Assembly (NCBI GenBank): GCA_040002735.1
Contig: JBDUDX010000152.1
Coordinates: forward strand, 1 to 26,803
Source of the DNA: JADGOV01 sp040002735
GTDB taxonomy: Bacteria; Actinomycetota; Actinomycetes; JADGOV01
Direction of reading: 5' to 3'
Length of the DNA stretch: 26,803 bases
A program made the translations under genes and the position numbers. Shown here piece by piece: positions 14,395 through 23,600 of this stretch. Positions within the stretch are counted from its first letter, which is position 1, and each line of letters begins with the position of its first letter. The notes under the pieces were generated by a model. It saw only the letters and a list, made by a program, of their open reading frames with translations. It was not told the origin of the DNA and did no database searches.

Positions 14395-15084
14395 TCACCC
14401 TTCAGCCGTTACCGCGGCCGCCTGTCGACCGCTGGAGCCATCGAGTCGAACCCGGACATATGTCCCGGCCGGTCGACGTTCCTGCACGGTTAACGACGCC
14501 CCGAGCTGTTGGGCACGCTCCAACATGGTGACGAATCCATAACTACCCGACCGGGCTCGTGTCTTCGCCATGCCGATGCCGTCGTCTTCCACCGCGAGCA
14601 GGATCGAGGTCGCTGCCACCTGACAGGTCAGCCATACGTTTCGCGCACCGGCATGCTTGGCGACGTTGATCAGCGCTTCCTGGCCGATTCGGAACAGTTC
14701 GGCCTCGGTGTGGGCGGGCAGCTGCGGGCCGAACTGCGCCAGGTCGACGTGCAGCTGCCACTGGTGTCGGTCGGCCAAGCCCTCGGCCAGCTCGGTGAGG
14801 GCGCCGCCGAGCGTGTTTCCCGGCTCGACGCCGCTGCGCAGGCCGCCGATGCTCTGCCGCAGATTCCGCAGGACCGTGGAGAACTGACCGCGCAGCTCCC
14901 GCAGGGCCGGCACCACGTCCAGGTTGCCGCCCTCGGCGTCCGCGATCACCTCATCGAGGGTGTATCCGAGCGCTGCCAGGTCCTGCGCTACGCCATCGTG
15001 GATCTCGCGGGCTACTCGTCGCCGCTCGTCCGACACCGCCCGGGCCCGTACGTCGTCAAGCTCGGGACTTCCTGGCTCGCTCAC
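14395..15084 (-). CDS. Soluble NarL-type sensor histidine kinase without sensor domain
   Basis: A 229-aa kinase of the HisKA_3/HATPase_c class. The phospho-acceptor is His29 in ERRRVAREIHDGVAQD; the ATP domain has an N-box (EALINVAKHAG, Asn140) and G-box (VEDDGIGMAK, 166-173). Only about 20 residues precede the dimerisation helix, and there is no transmembrane segment or recognisable input domain, which is unusual. It is therefore cytoplasmic and must sense through a partner or cytosolic ligand. The start is GTG at 15084; an in-frame stop lies four codons upstream, so the protein cannot be longer from this frame. It lies 50 bases after fadD15 and 10 bases before the regulator gene, forming a likely operon. 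Confidence 0.9.
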   Translation of the reverse strand: MSEPGSPELDDVRARAVSDERRRVAREIHDGVAQDLAALGYTLDEVIADAEGGNLDVVPALRELRGQFSTVLRNLRQSIGGLRSGVEPGNTLGGALTELAEGLADRHQWQLHVDLAQFGPQLPAHTEAELFRIGQEALINVAKHAGARNVWLTCQVAATSILLAVEDDGIGMAKTRARSGSYGFVTMLERAQQLGASLTVQERRPAGTYVRVRLDGSSGRQAAAVTAEG

Positions 15085-15134
15085 CCAGGCACGGTGTCAC
15101 AACGGGTTCGCAGCGGCCAAACGGTGGACCAGAG

Positions 15135-16922
15135 TCAGGTGTAGAGCGCGTCGATTTCTTCGGCGAAGTCCTTGATGACGACGTTGCGCTTCAGCTTGAG
15201 CGTGGCGGTCATCTGGCCGCCGGCCTCGGTGAAGTCCACGTCGAGGATCCGGTACCTCCGGATGCCTTCGGCCCGGCTGACGGTCTTGTTGGCACCGGCG
15301 ACCGCCGCGTCGATGGCGGCGATCAGGTCCGGATCCGCCTTGATCTCCGCCACGGTGGCCGCAGTCTTGCCGTTGCGTTCCTTCCAGCCCTCCAACGCTT
15401 CCGCGTCAAGTGTGATCAGCGCGGCGATGTAGGGCTTGCGGTCACCGACGATCATGCACTGGCTGATCAGCGCGTGCGCTCGCAACCCCTCTTCCAGATA
15501 GGCCGGCGAGACGTTCTTGCCGCTGGAGGTGATGATCAATTCCTTCTTGCGGCCCGTGATCCGCAGGAAGCCGTCGCCATCGAGCTCGCCGATGTCGCCG
15601 GTGTGGAACCATCCATCGGGCTCAAGTACCTCCTTGGTGGCGGTCTCGTTGTGCCAGTAGCCGCGGAAGACATGGTCGCCCTTGAGCAGAATCTCGCCGT
15701 CGTCCGCGATGGCCGCCGAGGCGCCGGGCACCGGTCGGCCGACCGTACCGATTCGGATCGCGCCCGGCATATTCAACGCCGCCGCCGCCGAGGTCTCGGT
15801 GAGGCCGTACCCCTCCAGGATCGTGATGCCCGCGCCGCGGAAGAAGTGGCCGAGCCGAGCACCCAGTGGCGCTCCTCCGGAGATCGACCACCGCACCTCG
15901 CCGCCGAGACTTTGGCGGATCTTGGAGTAGACCAGCTTGTCGAAGAGCAGGTGCTGAACCTGCAGTACGGGGTTGGGCCGGCCGCGTTCCAGCGCCTCGC
16001 TGTAGCTCACCGCGGTGGCCTCGGCCAGGTCGAAGATCCGTCCCTTGCCGCCCGCGTCCGCCTTGATCTTGGCAGCGTTGTAGATCTTCTCGAAGATTCT
16101 CGGGATGGAGAGTACGAAGGTCGGCTGGAAGGCGGCGAGGTCGCCCAGCAGATCCTTCAGCTGGGCGGTATGGCCCAGCCGAACCTTGGAGGCCAGCGTG
16201 GCGTACTGGATCACCCGGCCGAGGACGTGGGCCAGTGGCAGGAATAGCAGCGTCGAGGTGCCCTCTTTGAACGCATCCGACATGGCCCCGGTGATGGTCA
16301 GTGCGTCGAAAAGGAAGTTGCGGTGAACCAGCTCGCAGCCCTTGGGCCGGCCGGTGGTGCCGGAGGTGTAGATGATCGTGGCCAGGGTGTCACCGGTCAG
16401 TGCCGCACGCCGTTCCGTGACCTCGGAGTCCGGCACCGACTCGCCGTCGTCCGCGAGGCGGTCCAGGTCCCCGGCGTCGATCTGCCACACGTGCCGCAGG
16501 GCCGGAAGTTGGTCCCGGACGTCGGCTACCGTCGCGGCGTGGTCGCCGGTCTCCACGATGACGGCGACCGCCTCGGAGTCGCTGAGATTCCAGGCAACTT
16601 GCTCCGCCGACGACGTCTCATAGACCGGTACCACGACCGCTCCGGCGGTGAGGATCGCGAAGTCGGCGAGCGTCCACTCGTACCGGGTCGTGGACAGCAG
16701 CCCGATGTGGTCGCCGGGTGCGATGCCGGCCTGGATCAACCCCTTGGCCAACCCGATCACCTGGTCGGCGAACTGGCGGGCGGTCACGTTCGTCCAGGTG
16801 GTGCCGTCCTTACGGGACAGCGACACCACATCCGGCGCCTCGGCCGCGTTGCCGAAAATGATGTCGGTGAGGTTCTCCTCCGGCCTAAGGTTGATCACAG
16901 GCGGGGTGGTGTATTCGCGCAC
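15135..16922 (-). CDS. fadD15: Long-chain fatty-acid-CoA ligase (FadD15 type)
   Basis: A 595-aa AMP-forming acyl-CoA synthetase. The phosphate loop YTSGTTGRPKG is at 185-195, GYGLTETSAAA at 371-381, the adenylate motif GWFHTGDIGELD at 437-448, and GRKKELI and SGKNVSP near 457-473, which includes the hinge. The C-terminus has the catalytic lysine region (QMTATLKLKRNVV). It converts a fatty acid, CoA and ATP to acyl-CoA, feeding lipid synthesis. The long form and motifs match mycobacterial FadD15, which neighbours pimB in that genus. The GTG start at 16922 is 5 bases after GGGAG. It heads an operon with the two-component genes and diverges from the SRPBCC gene over 132 bases. Chain-length preference cannot be read from sequence. 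Confidence 0.93.
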   Translation of the reverse strand: MREYTTPPVINLRPEENLTDIIFGNAAEAPDVVSLSRKDGTTWTNVTARQFADQVIGLAKGLIQAGIAPGDHIGLLSTTRYEWTLADFAILTAGAVVVPVYETSSAEQVAWNLSDSEAVAVIVETGDHAATVADVRDQLPALRHVWQIDAGDLDRLADDGESVPDSEVTERRAALTGDTLATIIYTSGTTGRPKGCELVHRNFLFDALTITGAMSDAFKEGTSTLLFLPLAHVLGRVIQYATLASKVRLGHTAQLKDLLGDLAAFQPTFVLSIPRIFEKIYNAAKIKADAGGKGRIFDLAEATAVSYSEALERGRPNPVLQVQHLLFDKLVYSKIRQSLGGEVRWSISGGAPLGARLGHFFRGAGITILEGYGLTETSAAAALNMPGAIRIGTVGRPVPGASAAIADDGEILLKGDHVFRGYWHNETATKEVLEPDGWFHTGDIGELDGDGFLRITGRKKELIITSSGKNVSPAYLEEGLRAHALISQCMIVGDRKPYIAALITLDAEALEGWKERNGKTAATVAEIKADPDLIAAIDAAVAGANKTVSRAEGIRRYRILDVDFTEAGGQMTATLKLKRNVVIKDFAEEIDALYT

Positions 16923-17054
16923 GGTCGCTCCCGAGGTATCCGGTCACCTCGACGCTAACCCGCCGAGCGCTCCCCGTCATGAGGCCAATGTCCTGCGCCG
17001 GGCGCGGGTCTGGTTGGAAACGCCCGGTGACTCCGGATTACCGATACTGGGACG

Positions 17055-17468
17055 GTGCCGAGCATCGACCTGATCGACGAGAGTTACCTGGTCGCCGACC
17101 CGGCGGAGGTCGCCGCCCGGTTTCACGATCCGGCGCTGTGGCGTTCCTGGTGGCCGGAGTTGGACCTCACAGTGTTCACGGACCGGGGCCTCGCTGGCCT
17201 GCGATGGACGGTGACCGGGGAGCTGGCGGGCAGCAGCGAGGTGTGGCTGGAGGCGGCTGGTGATGGGGTGATCCTGCATTACTTCCTGCGCGCCGAGCCC
17301 ACTCGGCCGGGCAGCGACACCGAGCCGCTTCGCGGGTGGCGGGTACGCCGCAGCGCGCAGCGGGCCGCTGGTCGGCATGCCACGGCGTTCAAGCAACGCT
17401 GTTGGGCGCTGAAGGATGAGCTGGAAGGCGGGCGGGCGCCGGGAATGCCCAGAGTTCCGGCCCGATAG
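17055..17468 (+). CDS. SRPBCC/polyketide-cyclase-like protein
   Basis: A 137-aa protein with an SRPBCC-like start: a beta strand, then DPAEVAARFHDPALWRSWWP, where the W-S-W-W helix end is typical of START/Bet v 1 folds. TGELAGSSEVWLEAAGDGVI and HYFLRAEP continue the sheet. A C-terminal helix (RHATAFKQRCWALKDELEG) closes the lipid-binding cavity. It probably binds a small hydrophobic molecule; the ligand is unknown. The GTG at 17055 has a weak ribosome site. It is followed after 77 bases by a second, clearer SRPBCC gene, so the pair may be a tandem duplication with strong divergence. Confidence 0.75.
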   Translation: MPSIDLIDESYLVADPAEVAARFHDPALWRSWWPELDLTVFTDRGLAGLRWTVTGELAGSSEVWLEAAGDGVILHYFLRAEPTRPGSDTEPLRGWRVRRSAQRAAGRHATAFKQRCWALKDELEGGRAPGMPRVPAR

Positions 17469-17545
17469 CCTGCCCGGGGGAGCGAGTCCGGTCAGCCGGA
17501 GTTTGGTCAACAGAGTTCAGTCAGCGGCCGAGGGAGCGAACGCGG

Positions 17546-17983
17546 ATGGCGGATCAGGCGAGTGACAGCATCATGATCGGCGCGGACAAGGCGTCGGTGA
17601 TGAAGGTGATCGCCGACTTCGAGTCCTACCCGCAGTGGGTCGACATGGTGAAGCAGGCCGAGGTCGTCGCGACCGATGCCGAAGGGCGCGCGACGCAGGT
17701 TCGGTTCGTGCTCGACGCCGGCATCATCAAGGACGAGTACGTGCTGGCCTACGACTGGAGCCGCCCGGACACGGTGTCCTGGAACCTGGTCTCGAGCAAG
17801 GCGATGAAGTCCCAGGACGGCGTCTACCGGCTCGTCGAATCCGCCGGCAGCACCACGGTGACCTACGACCTCGCCCTCGACCTGAAGATGCCGATGCTGG
17901 GCGCTTTCAAGCGCAAGGGTCAGAAAGTGATCATTGACACCGCGCTCAAGGGCCTCAAGAAGCGCGTGGAGTCGGGCTCCTGA
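17546..17983 (+). CDS. SRPBCC family protein (Rv2185c-like)
   Basis: A 145-aa START-like lipid-binding protein. It opens SDSIMIGADKASVMKVIADF, then ESYPQWVDMVKQAEVV, which is characteristic of this actinobacterial SRPBCC group, as are YEV-type strands (KDEYVLAYDWSRPDTVSWNL) and the C-terminal helix KVIIDTALKGLKKRVES. It resembles mycobacterial TB16.3 (Rv2185c), found near fadD15 and pimB, which supports an envelope-lipid role; binding partner and ligand are unproven. The ATG is 9 bases after GGGAG. It has no signal peptide, so it works in the cytoplasm. Confidence in family is high, function low. Confidence 0.9.
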   Translation: MADQASDSIMIGADKASVMKVIADFESYPQWVDMVKQAEVVATDAEGRATQVRFVLDAGIIKDEYVLAYDWSRPDTVSWNLVSSKAMKSQDGVYRLVESAGSTTVTYDLALDLKMPMLGAFKRKGQKVIIDTALKGLKKRVESGS

Positions 17984-18068
17984 GCCGGGGTTGGCGCCCG
18001 GACGCCGCGCGGTGCAGCCGGTGACCCTCGCCGAAGCGCCGCTGCCGAGCACCTGGAGTGGAGCAGCG

Positions 18069-18743
18069 GTGGATGACGTGCCGGGGACGCTGCGGGTGCT
18101 GTCCTACAACGTCCGTTCGCTGCGCGACGACCCGGCGGCGGTCGCCTCGGTGATCCGGGCCGCCCGGCCGGACGTCGTATGTGTGCAGGAGGCTCCCCGC
18201 TTTCTGCGCTGGCGGTCCAAGTGCGCGGCCCTGGCCCGCGAGTCCGGGCTGGTGGTGGTCACCGGCGGTCGGCCGGCCGGGGCGATGCTGCTGCTCGCGG
18301 CCCTGCGGGTTCGCATCCGAGCCACCAAGGACGTCAAGCTGCGCAAGCACTTCCGCCTCCATCAGCGCGGCTTGGCCATCGCCGAGATCGAGGTGGGCGG
18401 GATTGCGTACGCCGTCGCCTCGATGCATCTGAGCCTCGACGACACCGAGCGGCTGGCGCAGGCGGACGAGGTCTTCGCCAAGCTGGCCGACCAGACCGCG
18501 CCGTTGATCCTGGCCGGCGATGTGAACGAGACCCCGGCCGGCCCGGCCTGGGCCCGGCTCGGCGACCGGCTCACCGACGGCGGCGGCGGCCACACGTACA
18601 GCGCCAAGCGCCCACACAAGCGCATCGACGCGGTCTTCGCCGACCCGCGGCTGGAGTTCCTATCCTGCGACGTGCCCGAGGCGCCCGGTATCGAAGTGGC
18701 CAGCGACCACCGGCCCCTGCTGGCCGTGGTACGCCCCCGCTGA
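18069..18743 (+). CDS. Endonuclease/exonuclease/phosphatase family protein
   Basis: A 224-aa EEP-fold metal-dependent hydrolase. Visible motifs, in order: LSYNVRS (Asn), VVCVQEAP (metal Glu), MHLSLDD, LAGDVNETP (Asp and Asn), and the C-terminal SDHRPLLA (catalytic Asp/His). It may act on nucleic acid, phospholipid or another phosphodiester; the compact size fits exonuclease III-like or lipid phosphodiesterase branches. The GTG at 18069 is preferred since GGAG is 5 bases upstream and the first beta strand follows. The frame is open to 17934, and starts at 18012 or 18021 would give longer Pro-rich N-termini. It begins 85 bases after the SRPBCC stop. No signal peptide is present in the chosen form. 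Confidence 0.85.
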   Translation: MDDVPGTLRVLSYNVRSLRDDPAAVASVIRAARPDVVCVQEAPRFLRWRSKCAALARESGLVVVTGGRPAGAMLLLAALRVRIRATKDVKLRKHFRLHQRGLAIAEIEVGGIAYAVASMHLSLDDTERLAQADEVFAKLADQTAPLILAGDVNETPAGPAWARLGDRLTDGGGGHTYSAKRPHKRIDAVFADPRLEFLSCDVPEAPGIEVASDHRPLLAVVRPR

Positions 18744-18782
18744 GCCCCTCTCCTCTGGAGCCGCCCGCCCCCCTTGACCCTG

Positions 18783-18846
18783 CGCCGATCATGCTCGATC
18801 GAACGTCATTCCGGTAGGTTTGACCTCGGATTGAGCATGATCGGCG
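18783..18846. repeat. Intergenic inverted-repeat element, copy 2
   Basis: This 64-base element has perfect 14-base terminal inverted repeats: CGCCGATCATGCTC at 18783-18796 and GAGCATGATCGGCG at 18833-18846. The inner part can pair further, with CCG and AGGT at 18811-18819 facing ACCT and CGG at 18823-18829 around TTG. It aligns along its length with copy 1 (41-103), sharing CGATCGAA, GTCAT and GGTTTGACC. It lies between the EEP gene and the aldo/keto reductase, about 39 bases before the latter's ribosome site. It may influence transcript ends or RNA stability, or be a mobile intergenic unit. Confidence 0.85.
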
Positions 18847-18895
18847 GCAACGCGGGGGAGGGCCACCCCCACCGCCTCGGCGAAAGGAGACCGCC

Positions 18896-19876
<981 letters not shown>

Positions 19877-19885
19877 ACCGGCGAA

Positions 19886-21127
19886 TCACCCCGCCGAGCG
19901 ATAGGTCGGCACCAGGGTGAGCGCCAGCTGTTCGAGGAACAACCCGATGTCGGTGACGATGCCGATCGCCTGCGCGCTTCCGCGATCGGCCAGCTTCGTG
20001 ACGGTCGCTGGGTTGATGTCCACCGACACCAGCGGGACCGACGCCGGCAGGATGTTGCCGGTGGCGATCGAGTGCAGCATGGTCGCGACCATGATCGCGA
20101 AGCCAACGCCCTTCAGTTGTGCCCGCATCGCCCGCTGACCCTCGATTACGTCGGTGTAAACGTCCGGCAGCGGACCATCGTCGCGGACCGACCCGACGAG
20201 TACGAACGGCTTGCCGGCGGTGACCAGCGCATGCATCACGCCACTGGTGAGTACGCCGGCCTGCACCGCGCCCGCGATGGAACCGTGCTTGCGAACCGTG
20301 TTGATGGCCCGGATGTGGTGCTCGTGGCCGTGTTCAACTCCCGACCCCTTGGACAGGTCCACCCCGAGAGACGTACCGAAGAACGCCGACTCGATGTCGT
20401 GGGTGGCCAGCGCGTTGCCGGCGAAGAGCACGTCCACGTACCCCGCCTCGACGAGTGCCACCATCGCCGGCGCCGCACCGGTGTGGACCACCGCCGGGCC
20501 GCCGACCCAGAGGATGCGGCCGCCGTCCGTCTTGACCTGACGAAGCTGGTCGGCGATCTGGCGAACCAGCAGCGCCTGCGGCTTCTCGCTCGACACCACC
20601 GAGTTCATAAATTCGAAGGTTGCCGTGTCGGCGTGCGCGGAGTGCTCCCGCTGCGGCAGCACCACCTTCACGCCACCGGCGCCGCAGACCAGCCGGTCGC
20701 CGCGGCGGACGTCACTGACCGGCACCGTACGCACCCGGGTGCCCTCCGCCACCAGGCCGCAGTCCATCTCGGGGTTCTCCACCGGTACCCAGTTGGGGCC
20801 AAGGCGGACAACGGTCTCCAGGTTGGTGGTGGAGTAGAAGTCATCGGGAAAGACGCCGTCCTGCTCGGCCTCGCGGATCACCGCCTCGCCGGGGTCGACC
20901 TGGTTGACGCCGTGTGCCTGCAGCCGCATCAGCAGCCGCTGCAGCTCCTCGTTCGACGCCGCTGTGACATTGATCCGTACTACGGACTCGTCGTCGTGTG
21001 TCCGGCCGACGTCCATGGAGTCGATGACGTAGTCGCCGCCGTACTCCAAGACGTCGTCCAGGATCCGGGCGAGCACTCCGGTGTCCATCAGGTGCCCGCT
21101 GGTCTCGACAACCTCGCTGACCGCCAC
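19886..21127 (-). CDS. LOR/SDH-type (TIGR00300) ornithine cyclodeaminase-like protein
   Basis: A 413-aa protein of the LOR/SDH bifunctional-enzyme conserved-domain family (TIGR00300). N-terminal GHLMDTGVLARILDDVLEYG and DYVIDSMDVGRTHDDES (about 11-47) are highly characteristic. The C-terminal half has nucleotide-binding-like motifs GGRILWVGGPAVVHTG, FAGNALATHDIESAFFGTS, HGHEHHIRAINTVRKHGSIA and LVSVDINPATVTKLADRGS. Archaeal members (Methanococcus) and the C-terminal part of cyanobacterial AgrE convert ornithine to proline and ammonia with NAD, so an ornithine cyclodeaminase is a good hypothesis. The start is GTG at 21127, 6 bases after AAGGGG. It is last of three minus-strand genes, 35 bases after the DUF2007-like gene. 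No arginine dihydrolase domain is fused, unlike AgrE. Confidence 0.88.
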   Translation of the reverse strand: MAVSEVVETSGHLMDTGVLARILDDVLEYGGDYVIDSMDVGRTHDDESVVRINVTAASNEELQRLLMRLQAHGVNQVDPGEAVIREAEQDGVFPDDFYSTTNLETVVRLGPNWVPVENPEMDCGLVAEGTRVRTVPVSDVRRGDRLVCGAGGVKVVLPQREHSAHADTATFEFMNSVVSSEKPQALLVRQIADQLRQVKTDGGRILWVGGPAVVHTGAAPAMVALVEAGYVDVLFAGNALATHDIESAFFGTSLGVDLSKGSGVEHGHEHHIRAINTVRKHGSIAGAVQAGVLTSGVMHALVTAGKPFVLVGSVRDDGPLPDVYTDVIEGQRAMRAQLKGVGFAIMVATMLHSIATGNILPASVPLVSVDINPATVTKLADRGSAQAIGIVTDIGLFLEQLALTLVPTYRSAG

Positions 21128-21162
21128 GCTGTACCCCTTCGAGCTGACAGGCGCCGGCCGGT

Positions 21163-21936
21163 TCAGATCACCGCGCCGTCGTCGGAACCGGAGTCCGTCG
21201 GCGGACCCGCTCGCATTCTGGCGACCAGCGTGACGAAACCGCCGACGATGGCGGCGATCGCGAGCACCAGCAGCGTCGGACTTACCTGGTCACCGGCCAT
21301 CGTAGACACCAGCAGCACGATCGATCCGGCGATCAGCGCCGCTATTCCGTACGCCGACGGGCCGGTGGGAACGGGCACGGGGGGCGGCGGCTCGGGGACG
21401 AAATGCTCGTCGTCCGGATCGTCGGGAAAGGTGGCCGGCCGCTCCGGTGGGGCGGACGGGACCGTTGCTGGCGGCCTGGCCACGGCGTGTGGGCCGTCGG
21501 TGCCGGTCGAGGGTGTCTGCTGCTGCGTGACGTTCTCCGCATCCGGCCAGGGGATGGGGCCCTGGGGTCCCGGTCGGCGGAGGGAGGCGACGATTTCCTG
21601 CCAGGCGGCGTCGTCGGCGACGGCGGGCGGCTCGGCCGGAATGGCGTACCGCGCCGCCAGCAGTTCTCGGGCCGGGGCCATGGCGGCGCTGTTCACCCAG
21701 ACCCGGGCCAGCGGCCGAACCGGCGGGTGGACCTCGAGGTAGCCGCCGATGCTGCCCTCGTAAGGCATGACGTAGGCCGCGATGCCGGCCGTGGCCAGCG
21801 CCTGCAGCAGTGCGTCGGCGATTTGCGGCTCACATTGCGTCAGTACGTCGTACGCCGTAGCCGTCAGGCCGTTGCTCCGCCGTCCGCCCCGCGTCTGGCC
21901 GATTCCTTCGCCGCCATCCCCCATCGGGGAGTCCAT
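21163..21936 (-). CDS. DUF2007-like membrane protein
   Basis: A 257-aa protein. Residues about 24-115 resemble DUF2007 'putative signal transducing' domains (YDVLTQCEPQIADALLQALA, then AGIAAYVMPYEGS and VWVNSAAMAPARELLAARY). A long Pro/Asp/Glu-rich linker (about 120-190) follows, then two transmembrane helices near 193-210 and 220-240 and a short acidic tail. The domain therefore sits in the cytoplasm on a membrane anchor. DUF2007 function is not established. The ATG at 21936 lies 7 bases after the esterase stop with GAGG upstream; a second ATG four codons later is possible. It belongs to the esterase to LOR/SDH operon. Confidence 0.75.
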   Translation of the reverse strand: MDSPMGDGGEGIGQTRGGRRSNGLTATAYDVLTQCEPQIADALLQALATAGIAAYVMPYEGSIGGYLEVHPPVRPLARVWVNSAAMAPARELLAARYAIPAEPPAVADDAAWQEIVASLRRPGPQGPIPWPDAENVTQQQTPSTGTDGPHAVARPPATVPSAPPERPATFPDDPDDEHFVPEPPPPVPVPTGPSAYGIAALIAGSIVLLVSTMAGDQVSPTLLVLAIAAIVGGFVTLVARMRAGPPTDSGSDDGAVI

Positions 21937-21943
21937 CCGGGCC

Positions 21944-22708
21944 TCAGCCGCCGGAGCCGGTCGGGGCCGTGGTGTGGCTGTTGATGAAATCGACGCTGCC
22001 TTCGAAAATTGTCGGCGCGTCGTTGTCCAGGGTGGCGACGTGGTAGCTGTCCGCCAGGATTCGTTCCTCCAACGGGCAGCGCAAGTCGCGGCGTAGGACT
22101 TCGCCGCTGGCGGGCTCCACGACGTGGTCCACCGTGCTCCGGTACATCAGAACCGGAGCGGTGATCTTGCCGAGGTCGGCTCGGGTGACGGCCCAGAGCT
22201 GGATCAATGAGGCGGCCGCGTGCAGCGGCATCTTGTCGTAGGCCAGCTCGGTGACGCCGGGCTTCTTGATGTCGTTGGCGATCGGGGGTTGGGTGGCCAT
22301 GATCCGCTTGAGCAGGGGAAGTACCAGCAGCCGCCGGTCTTTGCTGATCACCGACGGGTTCACCAGGACCAGCCCGGCGACCTCGTCGGGCCGCTGCTCG
22401 GCCAGCCGCAGGGACAGCGTGCCGCCCATCGACAGACCCGTCACGAAGACCTGCTCACACCGGGCTACCAGCGCGGAGAATGCGTTGTCCACCTCGCCGT
22501 ACCAGTCCGGCCACCGGGTCTGCTGCATGTCTTCCCAACGGGTGCCGTGCCCGGGGAGCCGCGGGAGCGAGACCGTGTAGCCGGCTGCAGCGAGATGCTC
22601 CGCCCAGGGCCGCATGCTCTGCGGAGAGCCGGTGAACCCGTGGACGACGAGGACGCCGACCGGCCCGCCGTCGGCGGAATAGGGCTCAGCGCCCGGTAGC
22701 AACGACAT
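21944..22708 (-). CDS. Carboxylesterase / monoacylglycerol-lipase-like hydrolase
   Basis: A 254-aa alpha/beta hydrolase of the Est30-type carboxylesterase group. Oxyanion loop VVHGFTGSPQSM, nucleophile Ser93 in VTGLSMGGTLSL, Asp194 in STVDHVVEP and His223 in DSYHVATLDND form a complete triad. It hydrolyses short or medium carboxyl esters or monoacylglycerols in the cytoplasm. The start is ATG at 22708, 5 bases after GGGAG; the frame runs to 22756 but without a ribosome site. It heads the minus-strand operon with the DUF2007-like and LOR/SDH genes and diverges from the PlsC gene over 170 bases. An envelope-lipid substrate is suggested by context only. Confidence 0.92.
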   Translation of the reverse strand: MSLLPGAEPYSADGGPVGVLVVHGFTGSPQSMRPWAEHLAAAGYTVSLPRLPGHGTRWEDMQQTRWPDWYGEVDNAFSALVARCEQVFVTGLSMGGTLSLRLAEQRPDEVAGLVLVNPSVISKDRRLLVLPLLKRIMATQPPIANDIKKPGVTELAYDKMPLHAAASLIQLWAVTRADLGKITAPVLMYRSTVDHVVEPASGEVLRRDLRCPLEERILADSYHVATLDNDAPTIFEGSVDFINSHTTAPTGSGG

Positions 22709-22799
22709 GGCGTCTCCCTTGTGTTCCGGCGCTCGGTCTCTCAGGTATCGTCCCACGGGAACCCGCGAGAGTGTCGGGGGCTTCTTCGGCGAGGCGGCG

Positions 22800-22828
22800 T
22801 TGCCCCCTGCTGACGATGTCCGTAGGGT
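22800..22828 (+). promoter_or_regulatory. Promoter candidate for PlsC gene
   Basis: TTGCCC at 22800-22805 and TAGGGT at 22823-22828 are separated by 17 bases, a good vegetative actinobacterial promoter pattern. Transcription would begin near 22835, about 44 bases before the GTG start at 22879. Confidence 0.5.
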
Positions 22829-22878
22829 CGAGCCTTGCGTACAGAAAAGTGCGCGTACATGGCAACGGAGGTCGCGTA

Positions 22879-23565
22879 GTGGGCTACTGGATCGTGAAGG
22901 CGATCCTCTCGCCGATCCTGCGGCTGGTCTTCCGGCCCTGGGTATCCGGCTTGGACAACGTGCCGACCTCCGGCCCGGTGATCTTCGCCAGCAATCACTT
23001 GTCGTTCTGCGACTCCTTCTTCCTGCCGCTGATGGTTCCGCGCCGGATCACCTTTCTGGCCAAGTCGGACTACTTCACCGGCCGAGGTCTGAAGGGGCGG
23101 CTGATCGCCGGCTTCTTCACCCTCGTTGGTCAGGTCCCGATCGACCGGACGGGCGGACTGGCCAGCGAGATGGCGATCCAGACCGGGCTGCGGATCCTGC
23201 GCGACGGGCACCTGCTTGGCATCTATCCGGAGGGCACCCGCTCACCCGACGGCCGCCTCTACCGCGGCAAGGTCGGCGTGGCCAGGATGGCGCTCGAGGC
23301 CGGCGTTCCGGTGATCCCCGTGGCGATGGTGGACACCGCGAAGCTGCAACCGCCGGGCCACCCGATCCCGAAGTTGGGGATCCGCCCGGGCGTGCGGATC
23401 GGTAAGCCGCTGGACTTCTCCCGGTTCGCCGGCATGGAGGGCGACCGGTTCGTGCTCCGTTCCATGACCGACGAGATCATGTACGAGATCATGGAGTTGG
23501 CCGGGCAGGAGTACGTCGACGTCTACGCGGCCAAGGCGAAAGCCGAACTGTCCGCGGCGGCCTGA
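22879..23565 (+). CDS. 1-acyl-sn-glycerol-3-phosphate acyltransferase (PlsC family)
   Basis: A 228-aa membrane-associated acyltransferase. The catalytic HX4D motif is SNHLSFCD (His40, Asp45); the second signature GIYPEGTRSPDGRLYRG (about 114-130) contains Glu118 to Arg121 and binds the phosphate. VPVIPVAMVDT follows. It transfers an acyl group, usually from acyl-CoA or acyl-ACP, to lysophosphatidate, making phosphatidate for phospholipids. The GTG at 22879 is 7 bases after GGAGG. The longer frame from 22771 overlaps the promoter candidate and is rejected. It is similar to mycobacterial Rv2182c in the fadD15-pimB region. It converges on the DUF1028 gene 18 bases away. Confidence 0.93.
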   Translation: MGYWIVKAILSPILRLVFRPWVSGLDNVPTSGPVIFASNHLSFCDSFFLPLMVPRRITFLAKSDYFTGRGLKGRLIAGFFTLVGQVPIDRTGGLASEMAIQTGLRILRDGHLLGIYPEGTRSPDGRLYRGKVGVARMALEAGVPVIPVAMVDTAKLQPPGHPIPKLGIRPGVRIGKPLDFSRFAGMEGDRFVLRSMTDEIMYEIMELAGQEYVDVYAAKAKAELSAAA

Positions 23566-23576
23566 CGAACAAGCCT

Positions 23577-23600
23577 GCACCGCTCACGCCTGGACGGTGC
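23577..23600. terminator. Weak convergent stem-loop
   Basis: GCACCG at 23577-23582 pairs with CGGTGC at 23595-23600 across a 12-base loop, in the gap between the convergent PlsC and DUF1028 genes and the end of the latter. The stem is short with no U-run, so a terminator role is only possible. Confidence 0.3.

Noticed and set aside
20072..21742. 556-codon plus-strand frame opposite the LOR/SDH and DUF2007-like genes
   Set aside because: Its translation is low-complexity His/Arg/Ala sequence with no domain, while the minus strand carries recognisable proteins.
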